DNA of 64,000 bases, from the NCBI GenBank assembly GCA_900472485.1, contig UCII01000034.1, positions 1 to 64,000 on the forward strand. Direction: 5' to 3'. The notes beneath the pieces were generated by a model, which ran no database searches, was not told where the DNA came from, and saw only the letters and a program-made list of their open reading frames with translations. Positions 36,916-45,802 of the stretch are shown here, piece after piece; the first letter of the stretch is position 1; each line of letters opens with the position of its first letter. This DNA is from Hyphomicrobiales bacterium (GTDB lineage: Bacteria; Pseudomonadota; Alphaproteobacteria; Rhizobiales; Rhizobiaceae). Made by a program: the position numbers and the translations under genes.

Positions 36916-37425
36916 TCAGATGGAGGCGCCGGCATCCGCGTATGCCGGCGCCCCTGTTCTATCGATCCGGCATTGATAGCAGTTGTTTCGCGCCGAGCGG
37001 ATATGGACATAGGCGATGTCGGGGCGCTCAAGCAGCGAAGCCGCATAAGCTGGAATGTCTCCAGTCGGCGTCACGGCACCAGTCCCGTAGACGATGCGGT
37101 CATTCTTCCCATAGCCACGCACGATGAAATCCTTGCTGGTCGTTAGTACCGGCGGGAGGATTTCTTCCGCTTCATAGCGTTGGCACGGAGTCTTATGCAG
37201 GAAGATCGGACCCGTCTCCGCATAGGGCTGCAATTCCGGGAAGGGGCGATAGGCGAAGACGAACAGCTCTTCGCCGGCATCGACATTGCGCAGGCAGTGG
37301 CGGCAGGGATGGCCAGGGCCATTGGAAATCAAGATCTCGGGCTGGTGACCATAGGCATCTGCGCCACCGTTCCACAGAACTTCGGCGTCGGAGGTGGGCA
37401 TGGCTGCAAAGGCGATGGAAGGCAT
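36916..37425 (-). CDS. DUF1203 family protein
   Basis: A 169-residue protein. The DUF1203 signature is visible: GPGHPCRHCLRNVDAGEEL with a Cys pair, YAETGPIFLHKTPCQRY and a final NNCYQCRID cysteine group. The cysteines may bind metal. The start at 37425 is chosen because GAAAGGAG lies a few bases before this ATG; starts at 37452 or 37482 are possible. It is the last gene of the cysK-containing cluster. Its function is unknown. Confidence 0.8.
   Translation of the reverse strand: MPSIAFAAMPTSDAEVLWNGGADAYGHQPEILISNGPGHPCRHCLRNVDAGEELFVFAYRPFPELQPYAETGPIFLHKTPCQRYEAEEILPPVLTTSKDFIVRGYGKNDRIVYGTGAVTPTGDIPAYAASLLERPDIAYVHIRSARNNCYQCRIDRTGAPAYADAGASI
36925..36952. terminator. 11-bp hairpin between ald and DUF1203
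   Basis: GGCGCCGGCAT and ATGCCGGCGCC pair perfectly around CCGCGT. It lies just past the ald stop and inside the 3' end of the DUF1203 gene, so it may end the ald transcript. No T run. Confidence 0.45.
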
Positions 37426-37506
37426 GGCAAAGCTCCTTTCGAGATTTGCCATGTGATGCGCCGGAACAAGAACCAAAACCACCCGATTCCTGTCGCTAGG
37501 GAGCCC

Positions 37507-38064
37507 CTAGCCCTTCTTGGCGAGCTCAAGCAGCTCCTTGTCGCTCAACGGCCGAACGATACCTTCGCCAGTCGAAATCGGCGAGAATCCGAACATCTGA
37601 TAGAGCTGCAATGCTCTGGGATGATCGAGATTATTTGTGGTCGTCACGATGCGCTGCGGGTTCAGCGTCCAGATGGCGTAGAGCGACTGCAGTAGAAACC
37701 ATTTGCCGATGCCGAGACCGAGTGCGTTTTCGATGAGACCGAAATGGCTGAGTTCGATCGTCTCCTCATCCTGGCGGAAATATTCGAAGAATCCACCCGG
37801 CGCGCCGTTGACGTAAAGTACGCTGATATCGTTGCGCTGATCGTGAAGGACAGCGGTCAATTGCTCGTCGGAGAGGCGCAGACGCTCCACCCAGTGCCAG
37901 CGGGCGCCAACCTGGCGATAGAGGTAGCGGTAGAAGGGCAGCGGGATGCCAGGCGCCCGCATGATCGCGGTCTGGATATTGACCGGCACCGGCAGGCTGG
38001 CCTTGGGCGGCGCGGTCATTTCCAGACGGGTGATGTGAACTTTGATCGACGAGGGCGTCTTCAC
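37507..38064 (-). CDS. GNAT family N-acetyltransferase
   Basis: A 185-residue acetyltransferase-like protein. The acetyl-CoA binding motif is LGIGKWFLLQSLYAIW, and the strand before it is ELSHFGLIENALG; the C-terminal TTTNNLDHPRALQLYQMFGF is typical of GNATs. The start is uncertain: GTG 38064 gives the VHITRLEMTAPP family-like N-terminus and follows the sseA stop closely, while ATG 38019 would lose it. The acceptor is unknown. It belongs to the minus-strand sulfur cluster. Confidence 0.8.
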   Translation of the reverse strand: MKTPSSIKVHITRLEMTAPPKASLPVPVNIQTAIMRAPGIPLPFYRYLYRQVGARWHWVERLRLSDEQLTAVLHDQRNDISVLYVNGAPGGFFEYFRQDEETIELSHFGLIENALGLGIGKWFLLQSLYAIWTLNPQRIVTTTNNLDHPRALQLYQMFGFSPISTGEGIVRPLSDKELLELAKKG

Positions 38065-38075
38065 GGCTATGAGGC

Positions 38076-38933
38076 TCAATCTTGACCGGTGACGATGGGC
38101 GTATCCGCCCGGCTGCCCCATTCCGACCAGGAGCCGTCATAGAGCTTGTTGTTGCCGTGATCGAGAGATTCGAGCGCCAGCGTGATGATGGCGGCGGTAA
38201 TGCCTGAGCCGCAGGTCGTCACCACAGGCTTGTCGAGATCGATGCCGGCCTTCTCGATGGTTTCCCTCAATTCAGGCAGCGACTTGAACTTGCCATTCGT
38301 GGCAAAGACGCCGGATGGCAGGCTTCTCGCGCCTGGCATATGGCCGGAGCGCATGCCTTCGCGCGGCTCCGGCTCAGTCGCGGCAAAGCGCCCGCCACTG
38401 CGGGCATCGGCGATCTGCAGCGAACGACTTTCGACGATTTCTCGCATTTCCTCGAGCGAAACGACGCGGTCGGCATTGAACTTCGGCTTGAACGTTGCGG
38501 GCGCGAAGCTAGGCGTCGCCGTCTCCAGCGGCCGACCCTCAGCCCTCCAGCCATCCAGGCCGCCATCCAGTACAAAGACATTCGGCGCACCCATGACGAT
38601 GTGGAACAGCCACCAGACGCGCGGCGAAGCAAATAGGCCTGGACCGTCATAGATCACGATACGATCGCTCTCGCTGATGCCGAGCCTGCCGACCTCTGCC
38701 GCGAAGAATTCGGGCGAGGGGACCATATGCGGCAAGCCGGTCGAATGATCTGCGATCTTGTCCTGGTCGAAGCGGATGGCGCCGGGAATATGGCCGCTGG
38801 CATATTCGGCATCGGCATCGCGCTTCTGGGCCGGCAGATAGAAGGATGCATCGAGGATACGCAGGTCCTTGGCCCCAAGCTCGCCTTGCAGCCAGTCGGC
38901 GGATACGACGAAACGGCTCTTGTCCGCTGCCAT
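38076..38933 (-). CDS. sseA: 3-mercaptopyruvate sulfurtransferase
   Basis: A 285-residue two-domain rhodanese-fold enzyme that transfers sulfur from mercaptopyruvate to cyanide or thiols. The catalytic loop in the C-terminal domain is VTTCGSGITAAI, with the Cys and the MST-type loop CGSGI(T); the inactive N-terminal domain has SGHIPGAIRFDQD. Length matches MST. ATG 38933 has GGGAG upstream; GTG 38942 is possible. Placed between the alanyl-tRNA editing gene and GNAT, it belongs with cysteine metabolism. Confidence 0.93.
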   Translation of the reverse strand: MAADKSRFVVSADWLQGELGAKDLRILDASFYLPAQKRDADAEYASGHIPGAIRFDQDKIADHSTGLPHMVPSPEFFAAEVGRLGISESDRIVIYDGPGLFASPRVWWLFHIVMGAPNVFVLDGGLDGWRAEGRPLETATPSFAPATFKPKFNADRVVSLEEMREIVESRSLQIADARSGGRFAATEPEPREGMRSGHMPGARSLPSGVFATNGKFKSLPELRETIEKAGIDLDKPVVTTCGSGITAAIITLALESLDHGNNKLYDGSWSEWGSRADTPIVTGQD

Positions 38934-38993
38934 GATGATCACTCCCTGCTATAGTTTATTGGTCTTGATATCGAGATATAGGCGCTTGGCCGG

Positions 38994-39731
38994 TCAGTTC
39001 TCGCCGGTCGGCGCGCCGAAACGAATACGGAAGCGGCGGTTTTCCTTGCCCTTCTTCTCGATCTTGGCGATGTGGATCGCGCCGACCTCCTGCGTTTCCG
39101 ACACATGCGTGCCGCCGCAGGGCTGGCTGTCGATAGCCGAATCTTCACCGATACAGACGAGGCTGACCCGGCCAAGGCCCATCGGCGGGCGTACATTCTT
39201 GGATTTGACGATGCCGGGATTGGCGATCAGCTCCTCGTCGGTAATCCAGCGGACGAAAACCGGATGGTTCTCGTTGACGAGCGCCATCATTTTCACCGTC
39301 ACCTCGTCCTTGTCGATCGTCTCGCTCATGTCGAAATCGACCCGGCTCTCATCCTCGCCGACCGCCGCGCCCGTGATCGGATAGGGGCAGACCACCGAGA
39401 GCAGATGGCAGGCCGTATGCATGCGCATCAGCTTGTAGCGGCGCGCCCAGTCGATATGCAGCACCAGCTTCTCACCGACGATGGGCAAGGGCTGATTTTC
39501 GAGCGGGACATGAATGATGATGTCCTTGATCAGCCCATGCTTCGTCTGACCGAGCATGATCCTCGAGCCGTCGCCGCGCTCGAGGAAACCGGTATCGCCA
39601 GGCTGACCGCCCGAAGTCGCATAGAAACAGGTCTGATCGAGCTCGATGCCCCCATCTTCGTGGATCGCGGTGACGATGGCTTCCGCCGTCGACAGATAGA
39701 AATCGTCACGATAGAGGGCATGGACGGTCAT
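38994..39731 (-). CDS. Alanyl-tRNA editing protein (AlaX type)
   Basis: A 245-residue free-standing editing enzyme that hydrolyses misacylated Ser- or Gly-tRNA(Ala). The zinc motifs are HTACHLL (HxxxH) and the later PCGGTHV (Cys-x-x-x-His). N-terminal ATSGGQPGDTGFL is also conserved in AlaRS editing domains. The gene lies only 4 bases after cysK, so they are almost certainly co-transcribed; serine and cysteine metabolism may explain the pairing with an enzyme that clears Ser-tRNA(Ala). Confidence 0.92.
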   Translation of the reverse strand: MTVHALYRDDFYLSTAEAIVTAIHEDGGIELDQTCFYATSGGQPGDTGFLERGDGSRIMLGQTKHGLIKDIIIHVPLENQPLPIVGEKLVLHIDWARRYKLMRMHTACHLLSVVCPYPITGAAVGEDESRVDFDMSETIDKDEVTVKMMALVNENHPVFVRWITDEELIANPGIVKSKNVRPPMGLGRVSLVCIGEDSAIDSQPCGGTHVSETQEVGAIHIAKIEKKGKENRRFRIRFGAPTGEN

Positions 39732-39735
39732 ATGG

Positions 39736-40776
39736 TCACGCTGTTGTTTCGTATGGGACGACGATATCAGCCCGTTTTTCCAAATAGCCCGGCAGTGGCA
39801 GGCCCTTCGACTTCAGGAAGTCGGGATTGAAGAGCTTGGACTGATAGCGATTGCCGTAATCACACAGGATGGTCACGATCGTATGTCCGGGGCCGAGATC
39901 CCGGGCAAGGCGAACCGCGCCGGCAATATTGATGGCCGTAGAGCCGCCGAGGCACAGGCCCTCGTATTCGACCAGATCGAAGACATAAGGAAGCGCTTCG
40001 GCGTCGGTGACCTGATAGGCAAAATCGGGCGTGAAACCTTCCAGGTTCGCCGTAATGCGGCCCTGGCCGATGCCCTCGGTGATCGAGGAGCCGGAGGATT
40101 TCAGCTCGCCGTTCTTGTAGAATTCATAGAGCGCGGCGCCTTCCGGATCGGCGATGCCGATCTTGATGTCCTTGTTGAAGGCATGCAGGCCCATGGCGAC
40201 GCCCGCCAGCGTCCCGCCGGAGCCGACCGAGCAGATGAAGCCATCGACCTTGCCTGACGTGTCGGCCCATATCTCCCTGGCGGTCGTCTCGATATGGGCC
40301 TGACGGTTGGCGACATTGTCGAACTGGTTTGCCCAGATCGCGCCGTTCGGCTCTGTCTTCGCCAGCTGTTCGGCCAAACGTCCCGAGACCTTCACATAGT
40401 TGTTCGGGTTCTTGTAGGGGACGGCTGGAACTTCCACCAGTTCGGCGCCGAGCAGCTTCAGCGCATCCTTCTTTTCCTGGCTTTGTGTCTCAGGAATGAC
40501 GATGACGGTGCGGTAGCCGAGCGCCTTGGCAACCAGTGTCAGGCCGATGCCGGTATTGCCGGCCGTGCCCTCGACAATGACGCCGCCGGGTCTCAGCAGG
40601 CCCTTCTTCTCGGCATCGCGAATGATGTAGAGCGCGGCGCGATCCTTCACCGATTGGCCGGGATTCAAAAACTCGGCCTTGCCGAGAATGGTCGAGCCCG
40701 TCGCCTCGGAGGCGCCCTTGAGCTTGATCAACGGCGTATTGCCAATTGCTTCGAGGACGGACGGATGGACGGTCAT
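39736..40776 (-). CDS. cysK: Cysteine synthase A
   Basis: A 346-residue PLP enzyme that makes cysteine from O-acetylserine and sulfide. The PLP lysine is in LNPGQSVKDRAA, the phosphate loop is EGTAGNTGIGL, and the GSGGT loop is SVGSGGTLAGVA. C-terminal CDYGNRYQSKLF is typical. The sequence is nearer to the rhizobial cysteine synthase group than to E. coli CysM. First gene of a cluster with the alanyl-tRNA editing gene, sseA, GNAT and DUF1203. Confidence 0.92.
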   Translation of the reverse strand: MTVHPSVLEAIGNTPLIKLKGASEATGSTILGKAEFLNPGQSVKDRAALYIIRDAEKKGLLRPGGVIVEGTAGNTGIGLTLVAKALGYRTVIVIPETQSQEKKDALKLLGAELVEVPAVPYKNPNNYVKVSGRLAEQLAKTEPNGAIWANQFDNVANRQAHIETTAREIWADTSGKVDGFICSVGSGGTLAGVAMGLHAFNKDIKIGIADPEGAALYEFYKNGELKSSGSSITEGIGQGRITANLEGFTPDFAYQVTDAEALPYVFDLVEYEGLCLGGSTAINIAGAVRLARDLGPGHTIVTILCDYGNRYQSKLFNPDFLKSKGLPLPGYLEKRADIVVPYETTA

Positions 40777-41071
40777 TGGAATCTGCCTTCTGTTCGCAAC
40801 TACTGTAAGAACGGTCTTTTCCCTTCACAAGGCGGGATAGGCAAGAAATTCTGTTCCTTGCTATCTATTCGCCTCGCAAAATTCGACTTGGCGAGCGTCT
40901 CGGCCTACCTCTTTCATCCAAGTCCTCGGTCTCCAATTGGTGACATTGTTTTCCCGATGACGCCGTTAGTCTGGCCGAAAGCGGCCACAATGATGCGCTA
41001 TTTCTAAATTGCCACGAGCGGTCGCGGTTTAAGCGTTTGATGTAGGCGGCCGTCAGCCAAGGAGAAGAGCC

Positions 41072-41902
41072 ATGAGCCCGTTCATCGCACGTCCTGAACA
41101 TGGAGTGGTCTGGATCACCGGCGCCAGTTCCGGTATCGGCCGCGCGCTCGCGCTGAAACTGGCTGAAGAAGGATACAAGGTCGCCGTTACCGCTCGCAGC
41201 CACGACAAGCTTCTGGCGCTGCAGGCCGAGGCCAGCGCGCTTGCCGGCAGCATCGTCGTACTCGATGGCGATGTGACCGATGCAGAGGATATGGAGCACA
41301 CCGTTGCCGCCATCGAATACCAGCACGGCCCCATCGCCTTGGCGGTTCTGAACGCCGGCATTTATCTGCCGGCACGGGGAGAAGACCTCAATCACGAAGT
41401 GTTCGAGCGCAGTTTCGCCGTCAATCTTCACGGTGTCGTCAATTGTCTCGTTCCGGCGGTGCGGCATATGCGGGCGAGGGGATACGGCCAGGTTGCCCTC
41501 GTATCCTCCGTGGCCGGTTATGGCGGTCTGCCCGGCGGTGCAGCTTACGGGGCCAGCAAGGCTGCTCTGATCAACATGGCCGAAAGCTTGAATTTCGAGC
41601 TCGACCGCATGGGCATCCACATCCAACTCATCACACCCGGTTATGTCGACACGCCATTGACGGCGCAGAACAAGTTCGAGATGCCTGATATCGTGTCGGC
41701 ACAACAGGCGGCTGATGCGATCGCTGCCGGATTGAAATCCCCATCCTTCGACATCAGTTTCCCGAAGAGCCTGGTCTATCGGGCAAAACTGTTGAAGTTC
41801 CTGCCCTACGGCCTCTATTTCAAGGTGCTCAGGTATTTTCTCGGGAGCGGCAGCAAGCGCGGATCGGTCGGGCCGCGCATAACCGCGCATCCGGCCGAAT
41901 AG
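41072..41902 (+). CDS. Short-chain dehydrogenase/reductase
   Basis: A 276-residue SDR with WITGASSGIGRALALKLAE, LAVLNAGIY, ALVSSVAGYGG (Ser) and YGASKAALINMAESL (Tyr, Lys). The C-terminal part is lengthened compared with the shortest SDRs. AAGGAGAAGAGCC is a strong ribosome binding site before ATG 41072. Convergent with the photolyase gene. The substrate is unknown. Confidence 0.92.
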   Translation: MSPFIARPEHGVVWITGASSGIGRALALKLAEEGYKVAVTARSHDKLLALQAEASALAGSIVVLDGDVTDAEDMEHTVAAIEYQHGPIALAVLNAGIYLPARGEDLNHEVFERSFAVNLHGVVNCLVPAVRHMRARGYGQVALVSSVAGYGGLPGGAAYGASKAALINMAESLNFELDRMGIHIQLITPGYVDTPLTAQNKFEMPDIVSAQQAADAIAAGLKSPSFDISFPKSLVYRAKLLKFLPYGLYFKVLRYFLGSGSKRGSVGPRITAHPAE

Positions 41903-41905
41903 CGC

Positions 41906-43357
41906 CTATCCATTATCTCTAAGCGATGCGTGCGCAGCGAGTGCGCGCTGCCGCGCCATGGCATGGTCGACGATTGGGCGGGGGTAGTGTTTGCCGAGTT
42001 CTATTCCTGCACGCTTGAGCACATCATCGGGCGCCTCGAACGGTCGATGGATATATTTGCGGTCGAGATCGGCCAGCTCCGGCACGAAGGCCCTGACGTA
42101 GCCGCCATCCGGATCGAATTTCTCGCCCTGCAGCACCGGATTGAAGATGCGGAAGAAGGGAGAGGCATCGGCGCCGGAGCCCGCCACCCACTGCCAGTTT
42201 GCCGTATTGGCGGCCGGATCGGCATCGACGAGCGTATCGCGAAACCAGGCTTCGCCGTCACGCCAGTCGATCAACAGATCCTTGATGAGAAAGGAGGCCG
42301 CGATCATGCGGACGCGATTATGCATCCAGCCGTGGCGCCAAAGCTGCCGCATGCCGGCATCGACGATCGGATAGCCCGTTTGCCCACGCTGCCAGCTTCT
42401 CAGCAGCTTGGCATCGGTAAGCCAAGGGAAGTCGTCGTAGCGATCGTTCCAGTTTTCCGTCCTGAGTTTCGGGAAATGAAAGAGCTGGTGATAGCAGAAT
42501 TCGCGCCAGACAAGCTCCTTGCGGAAGCGGACGACATTGTCCGTGGCGATATTGTCAGGCAGTCCGCGCGTCGCATGCCAGATACGGGCGGGCGAAATCT
42601 CTCCGAACGCAAGATGCGGAGAAAGCAGGGAGGTTGCGGGCTTGTCCGGAAAATCGCGATCGACCGCATAGTCGCCAATCGCATCGTCGATGAAGTCCTC
42701 CAGCCTCTCAAGAGCTGCAGCTTCGCCCGGCTTCCACATATTCGGAAACTCGGATGCCCAGTTCGGCTTGGTGGGTAGCAGCGACCAGGCATCGAGCCTA
42801 TCCGATTTCGGCCAATGGCTAGGAGCTGGAAGTTTTTCGGGCGGCTCGATAGGAAACGGGGGTTCGCCGGATTGCTCGAACGCACGCCAGAACGGCGTAT
42901 AGGTCTTGTAGTGGTTGCCGGTGCCGGTGCGCAAGCGTATCGGCTCATGCAGCAGCTGGCCGGCAAAGCTGGTGGCTTCAATGCCGTTGCCCCGCAGTGC
43001 CTTCTTGATCTGCGTGTCTGCCGCTATGCCGGCCGGATCGTAGCGTCGGTTCCAGACGATGGCTTCGGCGCCAGTCTCCGCAATAAGGTTATCGAGTACA
43101 GCCAGCGCATCGCCTTGTCGAAGGATGAGCTTGCTGTCGAGCCTACCGAACGCCACTTGCAAGGCAGCGAGCGAATGGTGCAGCCACCATTCCTGCGCGC
43201 CGCCCAGCGGCCCGCCGCCATTTCCTTCGAGCTCGAGAATATAGATCGGAATGACGGGACGGCCTGATGTTGCGGCGGCCTGCAGGGCGTGATTGTCGTC
43301 AAGACGCAGGTCCTTGCGAAACCACAGCAGGATGGGCTTTGTCTTCGATGTCGTCAT
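41906..43357 (-). CDS. phrB: Deoxyribodipyrimidine photolyase
   Basis: A 483-residue FAD-dependent DNA repair enzyme that uses light to split cyclobutane pyrimidine dimers. The N-terminal antenna domain begins LLWFRKDLRLDDNHAL. The FAD-binding domain shows LSPHLAFGEISPARIW, ELVWREFCYHQLFHFP, TGYPIVDAGMRQLW and WMHNRVRMI, with the tryptophan pattern of photolyases. The frame runs open far upstream to 45079, but the true start is ATG 43357, where the family N-terminus begins. A start at 43399 would add 14 residues. Confidence 0.93.
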   Translation of the reverse strand: MTTSKTKPILLWFRKDLRLDDNHALQAAATSGRPVIPIYILELEGNGGGPLGGAQEWWLHHSLAALQVAFGRLDSKLILRQGDALAVLDNLIAETGAEAIVWNRRYDPAGIAADTQIKKALRGNGIEATSFAGQLLHEPIRLRTGTGNHYKTYTPFWRAFEQSGEPPFPIEPPEKLPAPSHWPKSDRLDAWSLLPTKPNWASEFPNMWKPGEAAALERLEDFIDDAIGDYAVDRDFPDKPATSLLSPHLAFGEISPARIWHATRGLPDNIATDNVVRFRKELVWREFCYHQLFHFPKLRTENWNDRYDDFPWLTDAKLLRSWQRGQTGYPIVDAGMRQLWRHGWMHNRVRMIAASFLIKDLLIDWRDGEAWFRDTLVDADPAANTANWQWVAGSGADASPFFRIFNPVLQGEKFDPDGGYVRAFVPELADLDRKYIHRPFEAPDDVLKRAGIELGKHYPRPIVDHAMARQRALAAHASLRDNG

Positions 43358-43503
43358 GGTCGCGGCCGATCGCCTATCCTTCGCTTCTTTCAGCAACATA
43401 CGGCACCAGCAGCGAATGGTTCCGCTACCGCGCGTTTTATAATGGAATCCTACACGCAACTCTCGTGAGGAAATCTGGATGCGGTTTGTGATATAGGGCG
43501 TGC

Positions 43504-43521
43504 TTGTCACTGTTCTGTAAT
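43504..43521 (+). promoter_or_regulatory. PHO-box-like site upstream of ugpC
   Basis: TTGTCAC-TGTT-CTGTAAT has two seven-base halves spaced by four and matches 11 of 14 positions of the PhoB box CTGTCAT-N4-CTGTCAT. It lies 61 bases before the ugpC start. ugp genes are Pho-regulated in related bacteria, so activation by PhoB under phosphate limitation is likely here. Confidence 0.6.
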
Positions 43522-43582
43522 GCAAATTCGCTAGCAGTCCACCCGATTGACGTGCCGAAATGGACAGGCGGGGAAGATTAAA

Positions 43583-44695
43583 ATGGCGGAAATCCGCATT
43601 GAACAAGTTCGCAAGGCCTATGGCCGCAATCCGGTCGTTCATGGCGTCGACCTGAATTTCCGATCGGGCGAATTTGTCGTCATCCTCGGACCTTCCGGAT
43701 GTGGCAAGTCCACGCTGCTGCGCATGATTGCCGGCCTTGAGGACATCACCTCGGGCGAGATCAGCATTGACGGCAAGGTGGTCAACCAGCTTGAGCCGCG
43801 CGAGCGCGGCTGCGCTATGGTCTTCCAGAACTATGCGCTCTATCCGCACATGGATGTCGCCGCCAACATGGGCTATGCGCTGAAGGTCGCCGGTGTGCCG
43901 CGCGCCGAGCGTGATCGCCGCATCAGGGAAACCGCCAAGATCGTCGGCCTCGAGGATTTCCTCGCCCGCAAGCCGGCCGAGCTTTCCGGCGGTCAGCGCC
44001 AGCGCGTCGCCATGGGCCGCGCCATCATCCGCGAGCCGAAGGTTTTCCTGTTCGACGAGCCGCTTTCCAATCTCGATGCCAAGCTGCGCGTGCAGATGCG
44101 CGTCGAAATCCGCCGCCTGCACAAGCGCTTGTCGGCAACATCGGTCTTCGTGACGCATGATCAGGTCGAAGCCATGACGCTCGCCGACAAGCTCGTCGTC
44201 ATGTACAAGGGCAATGTCGAGCAGGTCGGCACGCCGCTCGAGGTCTACAACACACCGCGCACCCGTTTCGTCGGCTCCTTCATCGGCTCTCCGGCCATGA
44301 ATTTCCTGGAAGGCACTTTCGCGGCCAATGGCGAGCAATTCATCTTCGACGGCATTCCGATCGCCATCGACGCCAACATCGGCAAGCGCCATGCAGGCCA
44401 GCCGGTCGCCCTCGGCCTCCGGCCGGAACATGCGCGCCTCGTTCCTGCCGGTACGCCCGGCGCTATCCCGGCAACCGTCGATTTCGTCGAAGAACTCGGC
44501 GCCGGCCGCGTCATCCATTGCGATATCAACGGTTCGAGCTTCGCCGTCGCCGTTGCCGATCATACGACGGGCCAGACCGGTCAGTCCGTAGCACTGGAAC
44601 TGCCGCAGCAGCACACGCATCTGTTTGCCCAGGATACCGGGCTGCGGCTCGACGCCGTTGCTTCGGTTACGCCGCTGAAGGTGCTGGCGAGCTGA
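43583..44695 (+). CDS. ugpC: sn-Glycerol-3-phosphate ABC transporter, ATP-binding protein
   Basis: A 370-residue ATPase of the MalK/UgpC/MsmK group. Walker A is LGPSGCGKSTLL, the signature is LSGGQRQRVAMGRA, Walker B is VFLFDEPLSNLD, and a C-terminal OB-type regulatory domain includes LGLRPEHARLVP. It couples to the permeases UgpA/UgpE and the binding protein UgpB encoded convergently on the other strand. Start ATG 43583 with GGGGAAG; earlier codons are in frame. A strong terminator follows. Its substrate is inferred from those neighbours. Confidence 0.88.
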   Translation: MAEIRIEQVRKAYGRNPVVHGVDLNFRSGEFVVILGPSGCGKSTLLRMIAGLEDITSGEISIDGKVVNQLEPRERGCAMVFQNYALYPHMDVAANMGYALKVAGVPRAERDRRIRETAKIVGLEDFLARKPAELSGGQRQRVAMGRAIIREPKVFLFDEPLSNLDAKLRVQMRVEIRRLHKRLSATSVFVTHDQVEAMTLADKLVVMYKGNVEQVGTPLEVYNTPRTRFVGSFIGSPAMNFLEGTFAANGEQFIFDGIPIAIDANIGKRHAGQPVALGLRPEHARLVPAGTPGAIPATVDFVEELGAGRVIHCDINGSSFAVAVADHTTGQTGQSVALELPQQHTHLFAQDTGLRLDAVASVTPLKVLAS

Positions 44696-44724
44696 TTTCA
44701 AACATAAGTTTTCAGTAGGTGTTG

Positions 44725-44755
44725 CCCGGAAGTTTTCCCGACTTCCGGGTTTTTT
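44725..44755 (+). terminator. Rho-independent terminator after ugpC
   Basis: CCCGGAAGT (44725-44733) pairs with ACTTCCGGG (44741-44749), followed by six T. It separates ugpC from convergent ugpE. Confidence 0.92.
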
Positions 44756-44880
44756 ATGTGTCGCAGGTCGACTGAGTTTAAGTGAGGTTGGGTTTGCGTG
44801 GGGATATTCCAGCGCGATGCAGATGAATACTCGATCGCGGGACTGCCGCGCTCGCAAATGCGACGCGGCAGGAAACGAGA

Positions 44881-45795
44881 TTACTTCTCCGTAGCGATCA
44901 TGCCGCGAACGACCCAACGCTGCATCAGCACGACGACGGCAAGCGGCGGAATCATAATGATCAGCGTGCCGGCCATAGCGATATGCCACTCCGGAAGGCC
45001 GCCAAAATTCGGGATGAGCGACTTGAGTTCGTGAACAGCCGTTATGTGGGCGGGATCGGTAGTCACCAACAACGGCCACAGATACTGGTTCCAGGCCCAG
45101 AGGAACATGATGGTACCGAGGGCGGCCATATTAGTGCGCGACAGCGGCAGCAGGATGTCGACGAAGAAGCGCAATGCCCCGGCGCCGTCCATGCGCGCGG
45201 CCTCGGCTAACTCATCCGGTATGGTCAAGAAGAACTGGCGGTAAAGAAAGGTGCCAGTCGCCGTCGCGACCAGCGGCAGGATAAGGCCGATCGAAGAGTT
45301 AAGCAGCCCGAGGTTCAGGGAGACTTCGATGCCCGTAAGCTTTGCGATGAGCCAGGTGATTCCGGTAAAGTCGAGGATTCCCTGGAAGGGCGACAGGACG
45401 TTCGCTGCGACCGCATAGGTCGGCACGATACGCACTTCGAGCGGCAGCATGAGCGTTATGAAGATCAGCCAGAAAATGAAATGGCGGCCGGGATAACGGA
45501 AATAGACCAGGGAAAAGGCCGTTATCGCCGAAATGAGCACCTTGCCCACCGCAACGCCGGTGGCGAAGATCAGGCTGTTCAGCAGCTTGGGACCGAGACC
45601 CGCGGTCGTCCATGCCGTCTGCATGTTGACCCAGAAATCCGAACCGGGGATCAGCGACATCGGCACTTTGTTGACGTCGGCGATGTTATGCGATGCGGCA
45701 ATGGCGACGATAGCTAGCGGGCCCACGGCGACGATGAAGCCAAGGAGCAGGATCAGGTGAGTAAAGAAATTGAGAATGGGGGTGCGCTCGACCAT
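44881..45795 (-). CDS. ugpE: sn-Glycerol-3-phosphate ABC transporter permease
   Basis: A 304-residue inner-membrane permease with about six hydrophobic helices. The EAA loop that contacts the ATPase is ELAEAARMDGAGALRFFVDILLP (family form EAAxxDGA-x8-P). It starts 7 bases after ugpA in the same operon ugpB-ugpA-ugpE and forms a heterodimer with UgpA. The partner ATPase UgpC is encoded convergently rather than in the operon. Confidence 0.9.
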   Translation of the reverse strand: MVERTPILNFFTHLILLLGFIVAVGPLAIVAIAASHNIADVNKVPMSLIPGSDFWVNMQTAWTTAGLGPKLLNSLIFATGVAVGKVLISAITAFSLVYFRYPGRHFIFWLIFITLMLPLEVRIVPTYAVAANVLSPFQGILDFTGITWLIAKLTGIEVSLNLGLLNSSIGLILPLVATATGTFLYRQFFLTIPDELAEAARMDGAGALRFFVDILLPLSRTNMAALGTIMFLWAWNQYLWPLLVTTDPAHITAVHELKSLIPNFGGLPEWHIAMAGTLIIMIPPLAVVVLMQRWVVRGMIATEK

Positions 45796-45802
45796 GTCAG
45801 CC

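Noticed and set aside
41906..45079. A 1057-codon open frame on the minus strand covering the photolyase and much upstream DNA
   Set aside because: Only the part from 43357 downstream resembles photolyase. The upstream part overlaps ugpC and has no family features; it is a frame without stops in GC-rich DNA.
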